64,000 nt of DNA from Humulus lupulus (GCF_963169125.1 NC_084795.1:131977701-132041700), one strand, 5' to 3'. Positions 1 through 12,507 are shown, numbered from the stretch's first letter. Numbers and translations: made by a program. The notes: generated by a model not told the origin, from the letters alone.

Positions 1-347
1 CTGGGGAAATTTTCTGGGTAGGATTTTAGGTATGTTTGTTTAAAATACCCAGTATTTTGGGTGCAAAACCGGGTAGCTTAAGGGACACGCTTCACAGGCG
101 GTTTTGCCTCTCTTGCCTACCGAAACTTTCCTTCCAAGGCAAATTCTATCCTGACCCTCCTGACACACGAATTCTGAGTAATCGGGGATCTGTTGGGAGC
201 TCAGGCGCGTGTTCATAGAACCGCGTGGTCTCACTCTCCACGGGCTGGGCTTACCTCAGCTCGTGTCAAGGAAACACATTTAGATTCTTCTTCACTTTTA
301 GGTCGCCTTCTTCTAAAATTTCTTCTTTTTGTTCGCTAGGCGACCAG
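1..347 (+). other. Upstream flank of the antisense accessory gene
   Basis: This non-coding stretch precedes the first usable ATG at 348. The frame is open from about 225, but the conserved-looking protein begins at MGPKKNAPKK. By position it is the 3' untranslated part of the minus-strand element and may also hold the promoter and leader of the plus-strand gene. I see no clear TATA box or LTR end, so the left LTR must start further left. Confidence 0.4.
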
Positions 348-3060
348 ATGGGACCCAAGAAGAACGCTCCCAAGAAGTCCGTAGGAAGCTCATCCTCCCA
401 ACAAAACAAGGGAAATGAGGTGATGGCTGAATCTCCGATTCCCAACTTCGGGCCAGCAGTGGAACGGGAGCTCGAGGTGGCCCCCGACGCATTCTTTGAG
501 GCGGAGAGGATCGTCTCGAAGATCACTGACCACGCGAGGGTAAAAAAAATATTCCTCTCCCATAACATCGAGCTGGGGAGAGGAACCGTGATTGCCCGAC
601 CTCCCTTAGAAGGTGAGCAGAGCTGCGCGCCACTTGATGAGGTGTTCTCGGCCTGGAGCGATGAACATTTCAAGGCAGGGGCCTTCCTCCCGTTGGACCA
701 GTACTTTGCCGATTTCCTCAACTACGTGAGGTTGGCCCCCTTCCAGCTCCCCCCCAACTCCTACCGTTTGTTGGCGAGGTTAAGGTACTTGTTCTTGAAA
801 CAGGAGTGGGAGGTCCCCACTCCTGCAGACATTCTGTATTTCTTCTGCCTCAAGGCCAGCCCGGAGCAGCGGGGGTGAGGTGACAAGTTCTATTACTTAA
901 CCCGGTTCCCCAACACGGCTGCGGTCATCGAGCTGCCCAGCCACCCCAATGACTTCAAAGATCAATTCTTTATGTCGACAGGGTTTCGAAACTGCGAGCT
1001 GCACTACTTCAACCGTCCTCGTAAGTGCCTTTCAACCTTAGCTCGTAAGTTACTTATTGGTTAGCTCCCCCTATATTCATTTCTGACTTAGAATAATTCT
1101 GCAGCTATCTTCGCGAGGACAAAGAAGTCTGTGATCCTCGGGAGCCAGTACGAGACACTGGCGGGCTTGCCCCCTAGTGAAAAGGACTATCGTCAGCTCG
1201 TGACGGACGAGATGATGCTGGCCTGTAAGCTGATCTCCCCAAGCCAGACTCTGAACCTGAGGAGGCCCCGGGTGCTTCCCCCAGCTCGCGATATGAGGCC
1301 CATCATCGTGGAGGAGGTCGCGGGGGATGAAGATGAGGAGGATGAGGAGGAAGAGGTGCCCCTCGTGAGGACGAGGAAGCGGGCGTTGGAGGTCGCCCAA
1401 CGAACGGACGAGGAGAGGATCCGGTCCAGAGCAGCTGCAGGTCCCTCCGGCCAAGGTAACCCATACATGTTTAGGAACTTAGATAGGGCCGCTGCAGACC
1501 CCCGGCTAGCTAGGTTCAATCCCAGACAGATCGTCCAACGCCATCGAAGTGACCCAAACTTAGATGAAACCTTGCTCCACTGCGTCGACCAGCTCGTGCT
1601 GGATTACGAAAGTAGCCGCCCTAGGGGTACCATAGTTGTAGACAACACCCTAGCTTTTAGTTCGATCCTATTCGAGGAGTATAGGACTAACCTTCGATCA
1701 TGGCCATCACTCCGGGAGGGTGCCGTAGCTCCAGGTCTTAGGCAATACGTAGAAGAGTCTAGTCCTGAGATAGCCTTGGATCCAGAACCTGCGCCAGCTC
1801 AAGAAATAATTGCCTTAGATTCCCCCGCGGAAGCTCCGGGGCCGATGGTCGTAACCATAGATTCTTCTTCTAGCTCGGGGGGTAGGATTCCCTTTAGTAC
1901 ATATATATACTTGAATTTCACATTTTTTCCCTTTGTTTTTGTTTTTGCATGACTGCTAACTTGTGTACTAACCATATATTTGTTTTGCCAGAGGAGATGT
2001 CTCAGTCCGGGGGAAAAAATCTGCGGGCTGTGTTCGCCAGTGGGAACTCCTCAGCTGGGACCTCTGGGCCCAAAATGAAGAAGCTTCGGATGGCAAAGAA
2101 AGCCGCCGGGACCCCAACCAAGTCTCCTGCAAAGGAGAAAGAGCAGCCCCCAGCCGCCCAGATCGAGGAAACTGCACCTCCTGCTGCAGGGGGAGCATGC
2201 CCCCACCCCCTTCGCGAGCTCCAGCCTTCGTCCAGGACACATGGGCGGAGCCCGGGACTTCGGCGATTGTGCCTCCCGAGGTACGCATCCCGGTGGACCC
2301 CCAGGATTTGGAGAAGATCCCAGATGTCTTTAGGGGGACGGTGTACGAGACGGTGAACTACGCCGTCAGCCACTTCTACCGCTTCAATGAGAGGGAGCTA
2401 CGGGCCATCGAAAGAAGGAGCCCGGTGGGCGTGCTGGAATCTTCATTGGGCATGGCCCTAACGGTAATCTGACCTTATCCTTTTGTGATCTTTGATTAGC
2501 ATGCCTTGCCCTGTTTTTCCTTTCTCCCTTCTCTTTTTCTTGAGGCAGTTGCCTCTCCGTTTTTGCAGAGTGCCTTGGCCCTTCACAGGAGCATAGCCCG
2601 GACCAAGGCCCAGCTCGAGGATATGAGGAGCGAGCATCAGGCGGTTGTGGCCACCCACCAGACTTCCTTGCAGGAGGCTAAGGATGCCCTGGCGGCCGCG
2701 CAGGCCGAGCTGGAAGAAGCCCGTCCCAAGCTTCAAGAGGTTGAGGCAACCAAAGCCGCCCTCGCCGCTGCGCGGGCAGAGCTAGACACTATGAAGGCTG
2801 GGGTCGAGGAGGCCAAGGCTGCCCTGGAAGCCGAGAAGGCAGCCTCCAGCACCGCCATGGAGGACATGCTCTACCACTGCTGGGTCTACAACTCGGACGG
2901 TGATTTCTCCTTCTTGGGAGCGGACGTCTGGGAGCCCTTGCTGGAGGGGTTCAAAGCTCGCCTCGAGAAAGAAGCACCTTCTGAGACCGGGGAAGTCTCC
3001 GGCGCAGCTGAGCAGGAGGGCGAGACGACGACGTCCACGGGGCAGCCTGGCGGAGCTTAG
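348..3060 (+). pseudogene. Antisense accessory gene, four exons, gypsy-type putative transposon domain
   Basis: Four exons fit one reading path: 348-1020, 1105-1881, 1992-2463 and 2569-3060. Each intron starts GT and ends AG (GTAAGT..GCAG, GTAGGA..CCAG, GTAATC..GCAG), and reading phase is kept at all three joins. The first exon resembles the plant domain listed as 'putative gypsy type transposon' (Transposase_28-like), with a central stretch reading YRLLARLRYLFLKQEWEVP. The middle is acidic (a run of D and E codons near 1320-1355) and basic. The last exon is a long Ala/Glu/Lys coiled coil, about 2590-2870, ending in an acidic tail. Two lesions are visible: TGA at 876-878 and a frameshift near 2185-2200. 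The gene is on the strand opposite gag-pol and converges on it across a tandem array. Molecular role unknown; this type is carried as an extra gene by Tat elements. Confidence 0.72.
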
Positions 3061-3202
3061 GGCCTTCCTCTTTCGCACTCTTTCCTTTAATATTCTCATT
3101 TTTTTTGTGTAACTTTTGCATGAGGTGTTTCCACCTCGAGACAATTAATTTTTATTTTTAATCGATTTATTTCCTTGTCTTTACGCACTTTAGTTACTAT
3201 TT

Positions 3203-4980
3203 TGAAAAACTTAGTTCGCGTTAATTTTTGTCAATATCTCGTGCTCTTTAAGAAAAACAACGATCAATCGATTTAAATTAACTTCTAAGTTTTATGACCT
3301 GGTTATTTCTAGGAACTTAATTTGAAAACTTAGTTCGTGTTAACTTTTATCAATATCTCGTGCTCTTTAAGAAAAACAACGATCAATCGATTTAAGTTAA
3401 CTTCTAAGTTTTATGACCTGGTTATTTCCAGGAACTTAATTTGAAAACTTAGTTCGTGTTAACTTTTATCAATATCTCGTGCTCTTTAAGAAAAACAACG
3501 ATCAATCGATTTAAGTTAACTTCTAAGTTTTATAACCTGGTTATTTCCAGGAACTTAATTTGAAAACTTAGTTCGCGTTAATTTTTATCAATATCTCGTG
3601 CTCTTTAAGAAAAACAACGATCAATCGATTTAAGTTAACTTCTAAGTTTTATGACCTGGTTATTTCCAGGAACTTAATTTGAAAACTTAGTTCGTGTTAA
3701 CTTTTATCAATATCTCGTGCTCTTTAAGAAAAACAACGATCAATCGATTTAAGTTAACTTCTAAGTTTTATGACCTAGTTATTTCCAGGAACTTAATTTG
3801 AAAACTTAGTTCGTGTTAACTTTTATCAATATCTCGTGCTCTTTAAGAAAAACAACGATCAATCGATTTAAGTTAACTTCTAAGTTTTATGACCTGGTTA
3901 TTTCCAGGAACTTAATTTGAAAACTTAGTTCGCGTTAATTTTTATCAATATCTCGTGCTCTTTAAGAAAAACAACGATCAATCGATTTAAGTTAACTTCT
4001 AAGTTTTATGACCTGGTTATTTCCAGGAACTTAATTTGAAAACTTAGTTCGCGTTAATTTTTATCAATATCTCGTGCTCTTTAAGAAAAACAACGATCAA
4101 TCGATTTAAGTTAACTTCTAAGTTTTATGACCTGGTTATTTCCAGGAACTTAATTTGAAAACTTAGTTCGTGTTAACTTTTATCAATATCTCGTGCTCTT
4201 TAAGAAAAACAACGATCAATCAATTTAAGTTAACTTCTAAGTTTTATGACCTGGTTATTTCCAGGAACTTAATTTGAAAACTTAGTTCGTGTTAACTTTT
4301 ATCAATATCTCGTGCTCTTTAAGAAAAACAACGATCAATCGATTTAAGTTAACTTCTAAGTTTTATGACCTGGTTATTTCCAGGAACTTAATTTGAAAAC
4401 TTAGTTCGTGTTAACTTTTATCAATATCTCGTGCTCTTTAAGAAAAACAACGATCAATCGATTTAAGTTAACTTCTAAGTTTTATGACCTGGTTATTTCC
4501 AGGAACTTAATTTGAAAACTTAGTTCGTGTTAACTTTTATCAATATCTCGTGCTCTTTAAGAAAAACAATGATCAATCAATTTAAGTTAACTTCTAAGTT
4601 TTATGACCTGGTTATTTCCAGGAACTTAATTTGAAAACTTAGTTCGTGTTAACTTTTATCAATATCTCGTGCTCTTTAAGAAAAACAACGATCAATCGAT
4701 TTAAGTTAACTTCTAAGTTTTATGACCTGGTTATTTCCAGGAACTTAATTTGAAAACTTAGTTCGTGTTAACTTTTATCAATATCTCGTGCTCTTTAAGA
4801 AAAACAACGATCAATCGATTTAAGTTAACTTCTAAGTTTTAGAACCTGGTTGCATCCAAGGTAGAGCTTAGTTCGCGTTAATCCTTTATCAATATCTCGC
4901 ATTTTTTAAGAAAAACAACGATCAATCGATTTGAATTAACTTCTAAGTCTTTAAGGCGACCTGGTTATATCCAGGTATCA
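3203..4980. repeat. 119-bp tandem array, 15 units
   Basis: The phrase CTTAGTTCG recurs at 3210, 3329, 3448 and so on every 119 bp to 4757, then at 4866 in a shorter, diverged last unit. Units are nearly identical and share GATCAATCGATTT and CAATATCTCGTGCTC. Two variants, TTCGCGTTAATTTT and TTCGTGTTAACTTT, are mixed along the array. It lies between the 3' ends of two converging coding units. Variable tandem repeats in the 3' untranslated region are known for Tat elements and can seed satellite DNA. Confidence 0.95.
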
Positions 4981-5117
4981 TATGCCCCCCAAGTAACTGG
5001 GAAAGGGTCTTTTGTGGTTACTTTAGATTACACTTGTAAATATGTACAATCATAAACGAAAAGTTAATTCTCATTGCATAATACATAAAAAATGGCCTTT
5101 TAGGCCTTACAAGGGAA

Positions 5118-6165
5118 TCATTGATAATATCTCTTCAAATGGATGGCGTTCCAAGTTCGTGGGACTGCCCCTCCATTAAGCCGAGCTAATTTGTAAGTTC
5201 CTTCTTTAATGACCTCGATGATTTGATATGGCCCTTCCCAGTTCGGTCCCAATACTCCCTCTTTGGGATCCTTTCTGGCTAAGAAAACCCTCCTAAGGAC
5301 CAGGTCACCAACGCTAAAGGCGCGCTTTTTGACTTTTGAGTTGAAATAACGAGTGATTTTTTGCTGGTAATGTGCGAGTTGGAGTTGCGAATCTTCTCGT
5401 CTTTCATCAACCAAGTCAAGGGAAGCGCTAAGTAGCTCGTGGTTGCGATCCTGGTCATATGCCTGGACTCTATGCGAAAGTACCTTAATCTCCACAGGGA
5501 GGACTGCCTCACTCCCAAAGGTCAGGGAGAAAGGAGTATGACCCGTAGGAGTCCGATGCGAGGTCCGGTATGCCCATAGAACTTGGGGGAGCTGTTCTGG
5601 CCAGACCTCCTTGGCTTCGTCTAGTCTCTTCTTGAGGCTCGCCTTTAACGTCTTGTTGACGGCCTCGACCTGGCCATTCGCCTGAGGATAGGCCACGGAG
5701 GAGAAACTTTTCACAATTTCGTACCTTTCGCAAAATTCGGTAAAGAGGTCGCTGTTGAACTGAGTCCCATTGTCGGAAACAATTTTCTTGGGCAGCCCGA
5801 ATCGGCAGATAATGCTCTTAACCACGAAGTCGAGGACTTTTTTGGAAGTTATCGTTGCCAAAGGTTCTGCCTCAGCCCACTTCGTAAAGTAGTCGATGGC
5901 CACTATGGCATAGCGGACCCCGCCTTTTCCAGTAGGGAGGGCGCCAACCAAGTCGATCCCCCAACCTGCAAATGGCCATGGGGAAGAGATCATCTTCAGC
6001 TCGACTGGGGGAGCTCGGGCAATTGAGGCAAACTGCTGGTGCTTGTCGCACTTCTTGACATACGAGATCGAATCCTTGGACAGAGTGGGCCAGTAATATC
6101 CTTGCCTCAAGACCTTTAGGGCCAAGCTTTGCCCCCCAGTGTGATCTCCGCAAAAACCCTCTGTT
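5118..6165 (-). pseudogene. Integrase part of element 1 polyprotein
   Basis: An open stretch from about 6125 to 5118 encodes most of a gypsy integrase. The catalytic triad is present: D58 in GWGIDLVG, D118 in VSDNGTQF and E154 in ANGQVEAVNK, giving the family's D-35-E spacing. The C-terminal part (SVGDLVLRRVF, GPNWEGPYQI) is the usual SH3-like tail. The zinc-finger start is damaged: the second cysteine of the KKCDKC pattern is His29, and the upstream histidine part is lost. Around 6165 the sequence jumps from the end of RNase H into the middle of the integrase zinc finger in another frame, so a few hundred bases of linker are deleted. No chromodomain is seen, as expected for Tat rather than chromoviruses. 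Confidence 0.9.
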
Positions 6166-7507
6166 CTCGAGGTATTTGCTCGATTGAGCCTCGCCCAAAC
6201 GTGGACAGTTCAACTTTTACCTTTGCCAGGTAGGCAGCCATCTTGGGCCCTCGTGCCTGATATTCTCCCAAAACCTGGTTTACCACGAGCTGGGAGTCAC
6301 TGAAGCACTAGACGGAGCTCGCCTTCAGCTCCTGGGCTATTCTTAGCCCGGCCAGCAAAGCTTCGTATTTGGCCTCGTTGTTGGAGGCCTTGAATCCGAA
6401 TCTCAGTGCCGAGTGGAATCTATGTCCCTCAGGGGATATTAAAATGATTCCAGCCCCGGAGCCATTCTCATTGGATGAACCATCCACGAAGATCCTCCAC
6501 GACGCCTGGGCCGAGGTGACCTGGGGTGAGTCTTCTGCAGAATCCTCTCGAAATCCTGTGCACTCTGCTACAAAATCGGTTAGAGCCTGACTTTTTATAG
6601 CAGTTCGTGGGGTGTACAAAATCTCAAACTGACTGAGTTCGATAGCCCACTTTAACAGACATCCCGATGCTTTGGGTTTTTGCAAAACCTGCCTTAAAGG
6701 CTGATCGGTTATGACGTGTATTGAGTGGGACTGGAAGTATGACCTGAGCTTTTGAGAGGCCGTGATAAGGCAGAACGCCAATTTCTCCATCAACGGGTAC
6801 CGGGATTCATCTCCGAGAAGTCTCTTGCTGATGTAATAGACAGGTCTCTGAACCCGGTCTTCTTCTCGGACCAATACGGCACTAGCTGCATCCTCTGTGA
6901 CAGCTAGGTAGAGAAAAAGAGGCTCTCCTGCTTTTGGTTTGGATAATACGGGTGGCTCGGCCAGATGTGCCTTCAGGTCGAGGAAAGCGCTTTCGCACTC
7001 TTCTGTCCATTCGAACTTCTTATTTCCTCGGAGCAGGTTGTAGAATGGAAAGCACTTATCGGTGGATCTTGAAATAAACCGATTGAGGGCTGCCACCCTT
7101 CCTGTCAGGCCTTGGACATCTTTGCGCGACCTGGGCGAGGGAAGCTCGAGTAATGATCTGATCTTGTCGGGGTTTGCCTCGATTCCTCGGGTATTGACGA
7201 TAAAACCCAGGAATTTTCTCGATGCGACTCCAAAAGTGCACTTCTGTGGATTAAGCCTCATGCCATACTCCCGTAGTATCTTGAAGCATTCTTCCAGATC
7301 GGAAACATGGTTATCGACAGTCTTTGACTTGACTAGCATGTCATCAACGTACACTTCCATGTTCTTCCCGATCTGGTTTGCGAACATTCTATTTACTAAC
7401 CTTTGGTACGTAGCACCAGCGTTCTTCAGCCCGAATGGCATGACCTTGTAACAATAAACGTTAGTCGGGGTCATGAAGATGGTGTGCTCCTGGTCCGCTG
7501 GATTCAT
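6166..7507 (-). pseudogene. Reverse transcriptase C-part and RNase H of element 1
   Basis: This continues in frame after a single TAG at 7514-7516. It holds the RT core FMTPTNVYCYKVMPFGLKNA and the catalytic YVDDML (near 7340), then a connection domain and an RNase H with FVDGSSNENGSGAG and NNEAKYEALLAGL. A second TAG at 6308-6310 interrupts RNase H just before its FSDSQLVVNQ motif, which is still readable beyond it. The frame then breaks near 6165, where the linker to integrase is deleted. The function was copying element RNA into DNA and removing the RNA strand in the virus-like particle; this copy cannot make it intact. Confidence 0.9.
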
Positions 7508-7513
7508 GGCGAT

Positions 7514-10130
7514 CTAATTGTAGCCTGAGTACGCGTCCATAAAGGACATGAGTTCGTGCCCCGCCGTGGCATCCACCAGTTGGTCAATCCTTGGCAATGG
7601 AAAACAATCCTCGGGGCAGGCTTTATTCAGGTCGGAGAAGTCGATGCAGGTCCAGCACTTCCCGTTGGGCTTCGGGACCAGCACGGGGTTGGCGACCCAA
7701 GTCGATGCCATACTCCAGGATACTTCTTCCTCTAAGGCTTCAGCCCGGGTTGTTCCGAGGCGCCTCTGCTTCTGGGCCTTTGCAGGAACGCTTTTATCCA
7801 GATGAAGGGTGTGCATGATGACACTCGGGCTAATTCCTACCATATCCTCGTGTGACCACGCAAACACATCCAGGTTGTCCTGCAGAAATTGAGTCAGCTC
7901 CACCTTCCTCTTGCTACAGAGGTTTTTCCCGAGCTTGACCATCCGTGAAGGGTTCTGCGGATCGATTTTTACTTCCTCGAGCTCCTCAATAGCCTGGAGC
8001 TCGGACCTGTCCTCGCCTATTCGGGGGTCAATATCCTCACTTAAGACGATATTTTCCCCTTCGGCGTTCTGAGGTTTTTCAATCTCAAGATCAGCTAAGG
8101 GTTCCTGAGATTCCTCTCCACCACCTTGGATGGCCATTGCTAGCTTCCCGGGTTTCGATTTTCCCTTCATGGAAATGCTGTAGCATTCCCTGGCAGCGAG
8201 CTGATCGCCACGGACAGTGCATATTCCCGTGGAAGTAGGGAATTTCATCGCGAGGTGGTGAATGGAAGTGACGGCCTCAAAAGCTATGAGTGTGGGTCGT
8301 CCCAAAATTGCGTTGTATGCAGCGGAGCAATCGATGACCACAAACTTGAGGAGTTTGGAGACTGTCCGAGGTCCTTCTCCTAGGGTGATCACCAGCTTGA
8401 TAGTCCCTATGGCCGCTAATCCTTCTCCCGAAAATCCATACAGCATCATGGAGGTCGCCTTTAGCTCAGCGACATTCAGACCCATCTTCTCCAGTGTGGA
8501 CCGGAATAGAAGGTTTACCGAGCTCCCATTATCGATCAGCACCCTCCTAACCTTCCGATTAGCGAGCTGAACTGCTACGACCAGAGGGTCGTTATGAGGG
8601 AACTGGACATGGCCCGCATCTTCTTCTATAAAAATGATCGGTTGCCTCTCCAATCGCTGCTGCTTTGGCAGACGCTGTTCCAGGACGAACTCTACTCCAT
8701 TATGCGCCTTGAGTTTGTTTACGTACCTCTTCTGGACACCCCTGCTTGTGCCAGCCATATGCGGACCTCCAGATATTGTGGATATCTCTCCTCCTATCAC
8801 GGGAGGAGGGACGTCCTGATCTACCCGAGACCCGGGCTGACTGACCGGGACTTCTGGAGCTGGTCGACTTGCTGGAACCCTGTTCCGGGCGTACTGAGCC
8901 AAGGGGCCGGCTCTGATGAGAGTCTTGATCTCATCTTTCAAATGCCTACAATCATCGGTATTGTGGCCAACATCATTGTGAAAATGGCAAAACTTGGAGG
9001 TGTCTCTCTTCCCCTTCTGGTGCATCAACGGCTCCGGCCTCTTCCAGGGGAGGCGAGTAGAGTTCGCCAGGAAGATATTCTCCCTAGAGTGGGTGAGCTC
9101 TGTATAAGTCGCGTAGACGGGGTTAAACTTGTCTACGGACTTATTCTTCTTTGGGCCGTGCTGGCTGCCCTCGCCGTTCCCCTTTCTTTTACCTCCACTG
9201 AGCTGGTTGTTCTGTGTGACATTTTGGGTCACAGTTGCGACCTCCGTTCCCACTCCAGTGGGCTGCTTAGGGACTTGGCTGGTCCCTACAGCTGAGGCTT
9301 CAACCTCCTTCAAGTTGATCCATTCTTGGGCCCTATTTAGGAATTCGTTCACTGAGTTAACTCCCTTCATTTGTATATCTTTCCAGAGTCCCCCTCCGAT
9401 GAGGATCCCAGTCCTCATGGCCATGAGCTTGGAGCTGTCATCCGCGTCTCTGGCCCGAGCAGCGACGCTCGCAAACCTGCCCAGGTAAGCCTTCAGAGGT
9501 TCGTCGGGTTGCTGCCTCACGTTAACCAGAGAATCGGCCTTGACGCGGGCAGCCTGGGAGGCCCGGAATGCCCTTTTGAAGTCAGCTGAGAAAGTCTTCC
9601 AGGAGCTGATTAATTGTCTTTTGCTTTGCTTGAACCACTGCCTGGCTGGTCCAGTCAGTGTGGAGGGAAATATCAAACACCTCAGCTCGGGGCCGATGTT
9701 GTGGGCCATCATCAGGGTGTTGAACATCCCCAGATGATCCGACGGATCTCCGTCTCCATTGAATTTGGACAGGTGCCGCATACGAAAACCGGGTGGGTAA
9801 GCCGTTGCTACTATGCTGGGGGCGAAGAGCTCCATCTCGTCCCCCGAATCATATTCATCTTTCTCTTTATCCGACAGGAGCTTCCTCATTAGCTCCTCCA
9901 TCTGAGCCAGGCGCTCGAGGGTTTTGTTCTGATTTCCTTGGTTATTCCGGGGTTGCTCAATAGCTCCGGATCCATTGTACATATTTGGTGGGTTATTGCC
10001 CCTCCTATCTTGAGATAGGTTATTTGGGGCATTCCCGCCGTTACGTACTTCGGACAGGTCTCCCCCTAAGCGAGCATGGCTGCCACCTCCTACTGGCTCT
10101 CCTCTATGAGAGTTAAGGCGATCTCGCAGG
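7514..10130 (-). pseudogene. Gag C-part, protease and RT N-part of element 1
   Basis: The main open frame, read from 9982 (and open further up to about 10130), encodes 822 residues. Order: a retrotransposon gag core (about residues 60-240, with GPARQWFKQ and QQPDEPLKAYLGRF), a Cys/His motif CHFHNDVGHNTDDC near residue 330, an aspartic protease with VLIDNGSSVNLLF near 485 and ILGRPTL, then the RT entry PVLVPKPNGKCW and DFSDLNKACPEDCFPLPRID. It ends at TAG 7514-7516 inside the RT motif FMDAYSGYN. Family members have glutamine there, so this is most likely CAG changed to TAG. The frame differs from the gag N-terminus by a one-base shift near the G-run at about 10135. Confidence 0.9.
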
Positions 10131-11088
10131 TTGCCCCCTGGGTGGTTTGAGGACTTTGTGCCGAGCTTAAACGCTGATGCAGGTCTCCGCCAGAAAGGTC
10201 GCTCCGGCGACTACCGGTCTAGTAGCTCCCGTTAGAAAAGCTCAGAGTCCGCCTTTTGGGGTAAGGATCTGGGCTCCCTCTCGGCGCCCCGCTATGTCGG
10301 GAAGGTCCCACGGACGGGGGGTTTCTCCTACTGCTTCCATAGGCTGGGATATCTCGAATGGGCCGAGGTGGAGATGGATATCTTATTGGTGAGGGAGGAT
10401 GCTTGACCGGAGATGCAATCCTGGTTCCATCAGGGCGGATCAAGTTAGGTGGGGGCCTCGCGGCCCTGCCAACCTGCGGGTCCCGCGCCTGGCGATCTGG
10501 ACGAGGCGCATGACGGCTGGTGGGGACTGGCTGATGCTGTGAGCCCTCCCCGGATCTCCTTCTGGAATTTCCTCGAGCTCTCTTGGGCACGCTCGAGGCT
10601 AGTTGGGAGCTGGGAGTTGAAGTTCGGACCGAACGACTGTACTGTTGTTGTTCGGCTCTAGGCATTTCTTCGAAGTTTGCCTCTCGACGGTGCGATGAGG
10701 GAATAGAGTTGGCTGTTGGAGGTCTGTCCGAGCGGCTAGGCCTGGACCGATTACCCCGGTGGGATTTATGAGTCTCGCCTTGCCTCTTTCCGACGTTAGC
10801 GTCGGTTGTAAGAGGGGGTAGTCGGGCCAACACCTCCTTTATCTACTGATTAGCCTTTTGTAGTTGGCTCCTCAGCTGAGCATTCTCCATCTCCACTGCA
10901 GTGTAATAATCTGGGTTTGGATTAGGTGGCCGGGGCGCCGAACTTCCAGTGTCACATTGGCCCACCGGCTGTTTGCCCAGCCGCTGCTGGACCTCAGGAA
11001 TTTGTTCACCGGGGATGGCAATATGATGAGCCTCCTGCCCATCATGCTGTTCCGTCTCGTTACCGTGTCTGGATCGAGTGGTCACCAT
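10131..11088 (-). pseudogene. Gag N-terminal part of element 1
   Basis: It begins MVTTRSRHGNE at 11088, a typical start for Tat gag, and runs to a TAG at 10843-10845. It continues in the same frame as a basic, Arg/Pro/Ser-rich region to a second TAG at 10219-10221. A short helical stretch (VEMENAQLRSQLQKAN) precedes the first stop. Downstream of about 10135 the sequence reads on in the frame of the main gag. The composition suggests a nucleic-acid-binding, disordered region. Two stops and a frameshift make this part untranslatable as one protein. Confidence 0.8.
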
Positions 11089-11121
11089 AGTGGATGTTTG
11101 CGACAGCACCAATCTAACTTG

Positions 11122-11142
11122 CTCTCAATGAAAGCACCAAAC
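11122..11142 (-). promoter_or_regulatory. Primer-binding-like site of element 1
   Basis: Read on the minus strand, the bases just inside the LTR end GTCAACA are GTTTGGTGCTTTCATTG. The TTTGGTGC core also follows the LTR of the nested element at 13234. The position is that expected for the tRNA primer site. I do not assign the tRNA. Confidence 0.6.
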
Positions 11143-11997
11143 TGTTGACGCGATTCTTCGCTAACATGTAATTAAGAAAATAAGAGGAAGGGATTTGTGC
11201 TTATGTTGAACCGAAATAGATGAATGATCTTTCTAGAAATGGGCTGGTGACACAATTACGTTTTTAGGTGGTTCAAAAGTTAAAATCCTTCTACTCCCCC
11301 AGTCAATATTATTGCTATATGCTTGGTGTTCTTTTACAGGGTATTTCTTACACAATAGAATCCAACCCTTTGCAACTCCCAGGGTCTCCATATTTATAGG
11401 AGAGGGCACCTGGGAGTTGGTAAGAAGGTCATCCCGTGACCTTCTTACCTATCATGTCAACTCTGTGACATTCATGATTAATTCCTAAAACCTGACACAT
11501 GAAGTGTGGTCTAATCAATAGGTAAGGGGATAATGGGCCGCACGGCCCAACCCAGTCGTGGGTGTCTGAATGTGCACGTTCATGTTGCGTGTCCGAGAAG
11601 TCAGGGATATATCAGACACGTGATGTCTGATATATGCACATTTACCTTGCGTGGTTGACTTTTGTGGATGCCAAAAATCCACCAAAAAGAAAAAATATCT
11701 AAGTCCATGGTTGGAATACAAGTCTAAAGGTCACTTAGTCATGTTATTAAACTCGGGCCCATAAGTCTTGCGGAACCGGGAGATTGTCCCAAGGGAAGCA
11801 TCACCTTATGAGCCATGAAGTATGGTCTTGCTAGGCTAAGGGGATGTGGATGCTCAAATTTTCATACTTGTAGAAGACCCAAAACAAGTGCCAAGGTCCC
11901 ATAAGCACCTAATTACGTGATTGAGCTGCGATGCCCTCCGGCCCCCACTGTCTCGAACCAACCACATACCCAGCGAGGCCACGCCTCACGTGCACCT

Positions 11998-12507
11998 GAT
12001 GGCCTCGCTGGTGGAGCGCCACGCAGCACCTGATGGCCTCGCTGGTGGAGCGCCTCGCTGTGCATGGTGGCCTCGCTGGTGGAGCGCCGCGCAGCACCTG
12101 ATGGCCTCGCAGGTGGAGCTCTTCGCTGCGCATGGTGGCCTCTCTGGTGGAGCGCCTTGTAGCACCTGATGGCCTCGCTGGTGGAGCGCCTCGCTGTACC
12201 TGAGGGCCACGCTGGTGGAGCACCTCGTAGCACCTGATGGCCTCGCTGGTGAAACGCCTCGCTGTGCATGGTGGCCTCGCTGGTGGAGCGCCTCGCTGCA
12301 CCTGAGGGCCTCGCTGGTGGAGCGCCTCACTGCACCTGAAGGCCACGCTGGTGGAGCGCCTCGCTGCACCTGAAGGCCACGCTGGTGGAGCGCCTCGCAG
12401 CACCTGACGGCCTCGCCCGTGGAGCGCCTCGCTGCACATGGTGGCCTCGCTGATGGAGCGCCTCGCAGCACCTGATGGCCACGCTAGTGAGGGACCTCGC
12501 GAGATGG
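11998..12507. repeat. 34-bp minisatellite in the 5' LTR, 14 units plus one degenerate
   Basis: The unit is based on GATGGCCTCGCTGGTGGAGC followed by GCCTCGCAGCACCT. Odd and even units often differ in their last eight bases (CAGCACCT against CTGCGCAT), so in places it reads as a 68-bp dimer. Unit 15 is degenerate and leads into single-copy LTR. Because 34 is not a multiple of three, long frames with a 34-residue period appear on the minus strand; these are by-products. Confidence 0.95.
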
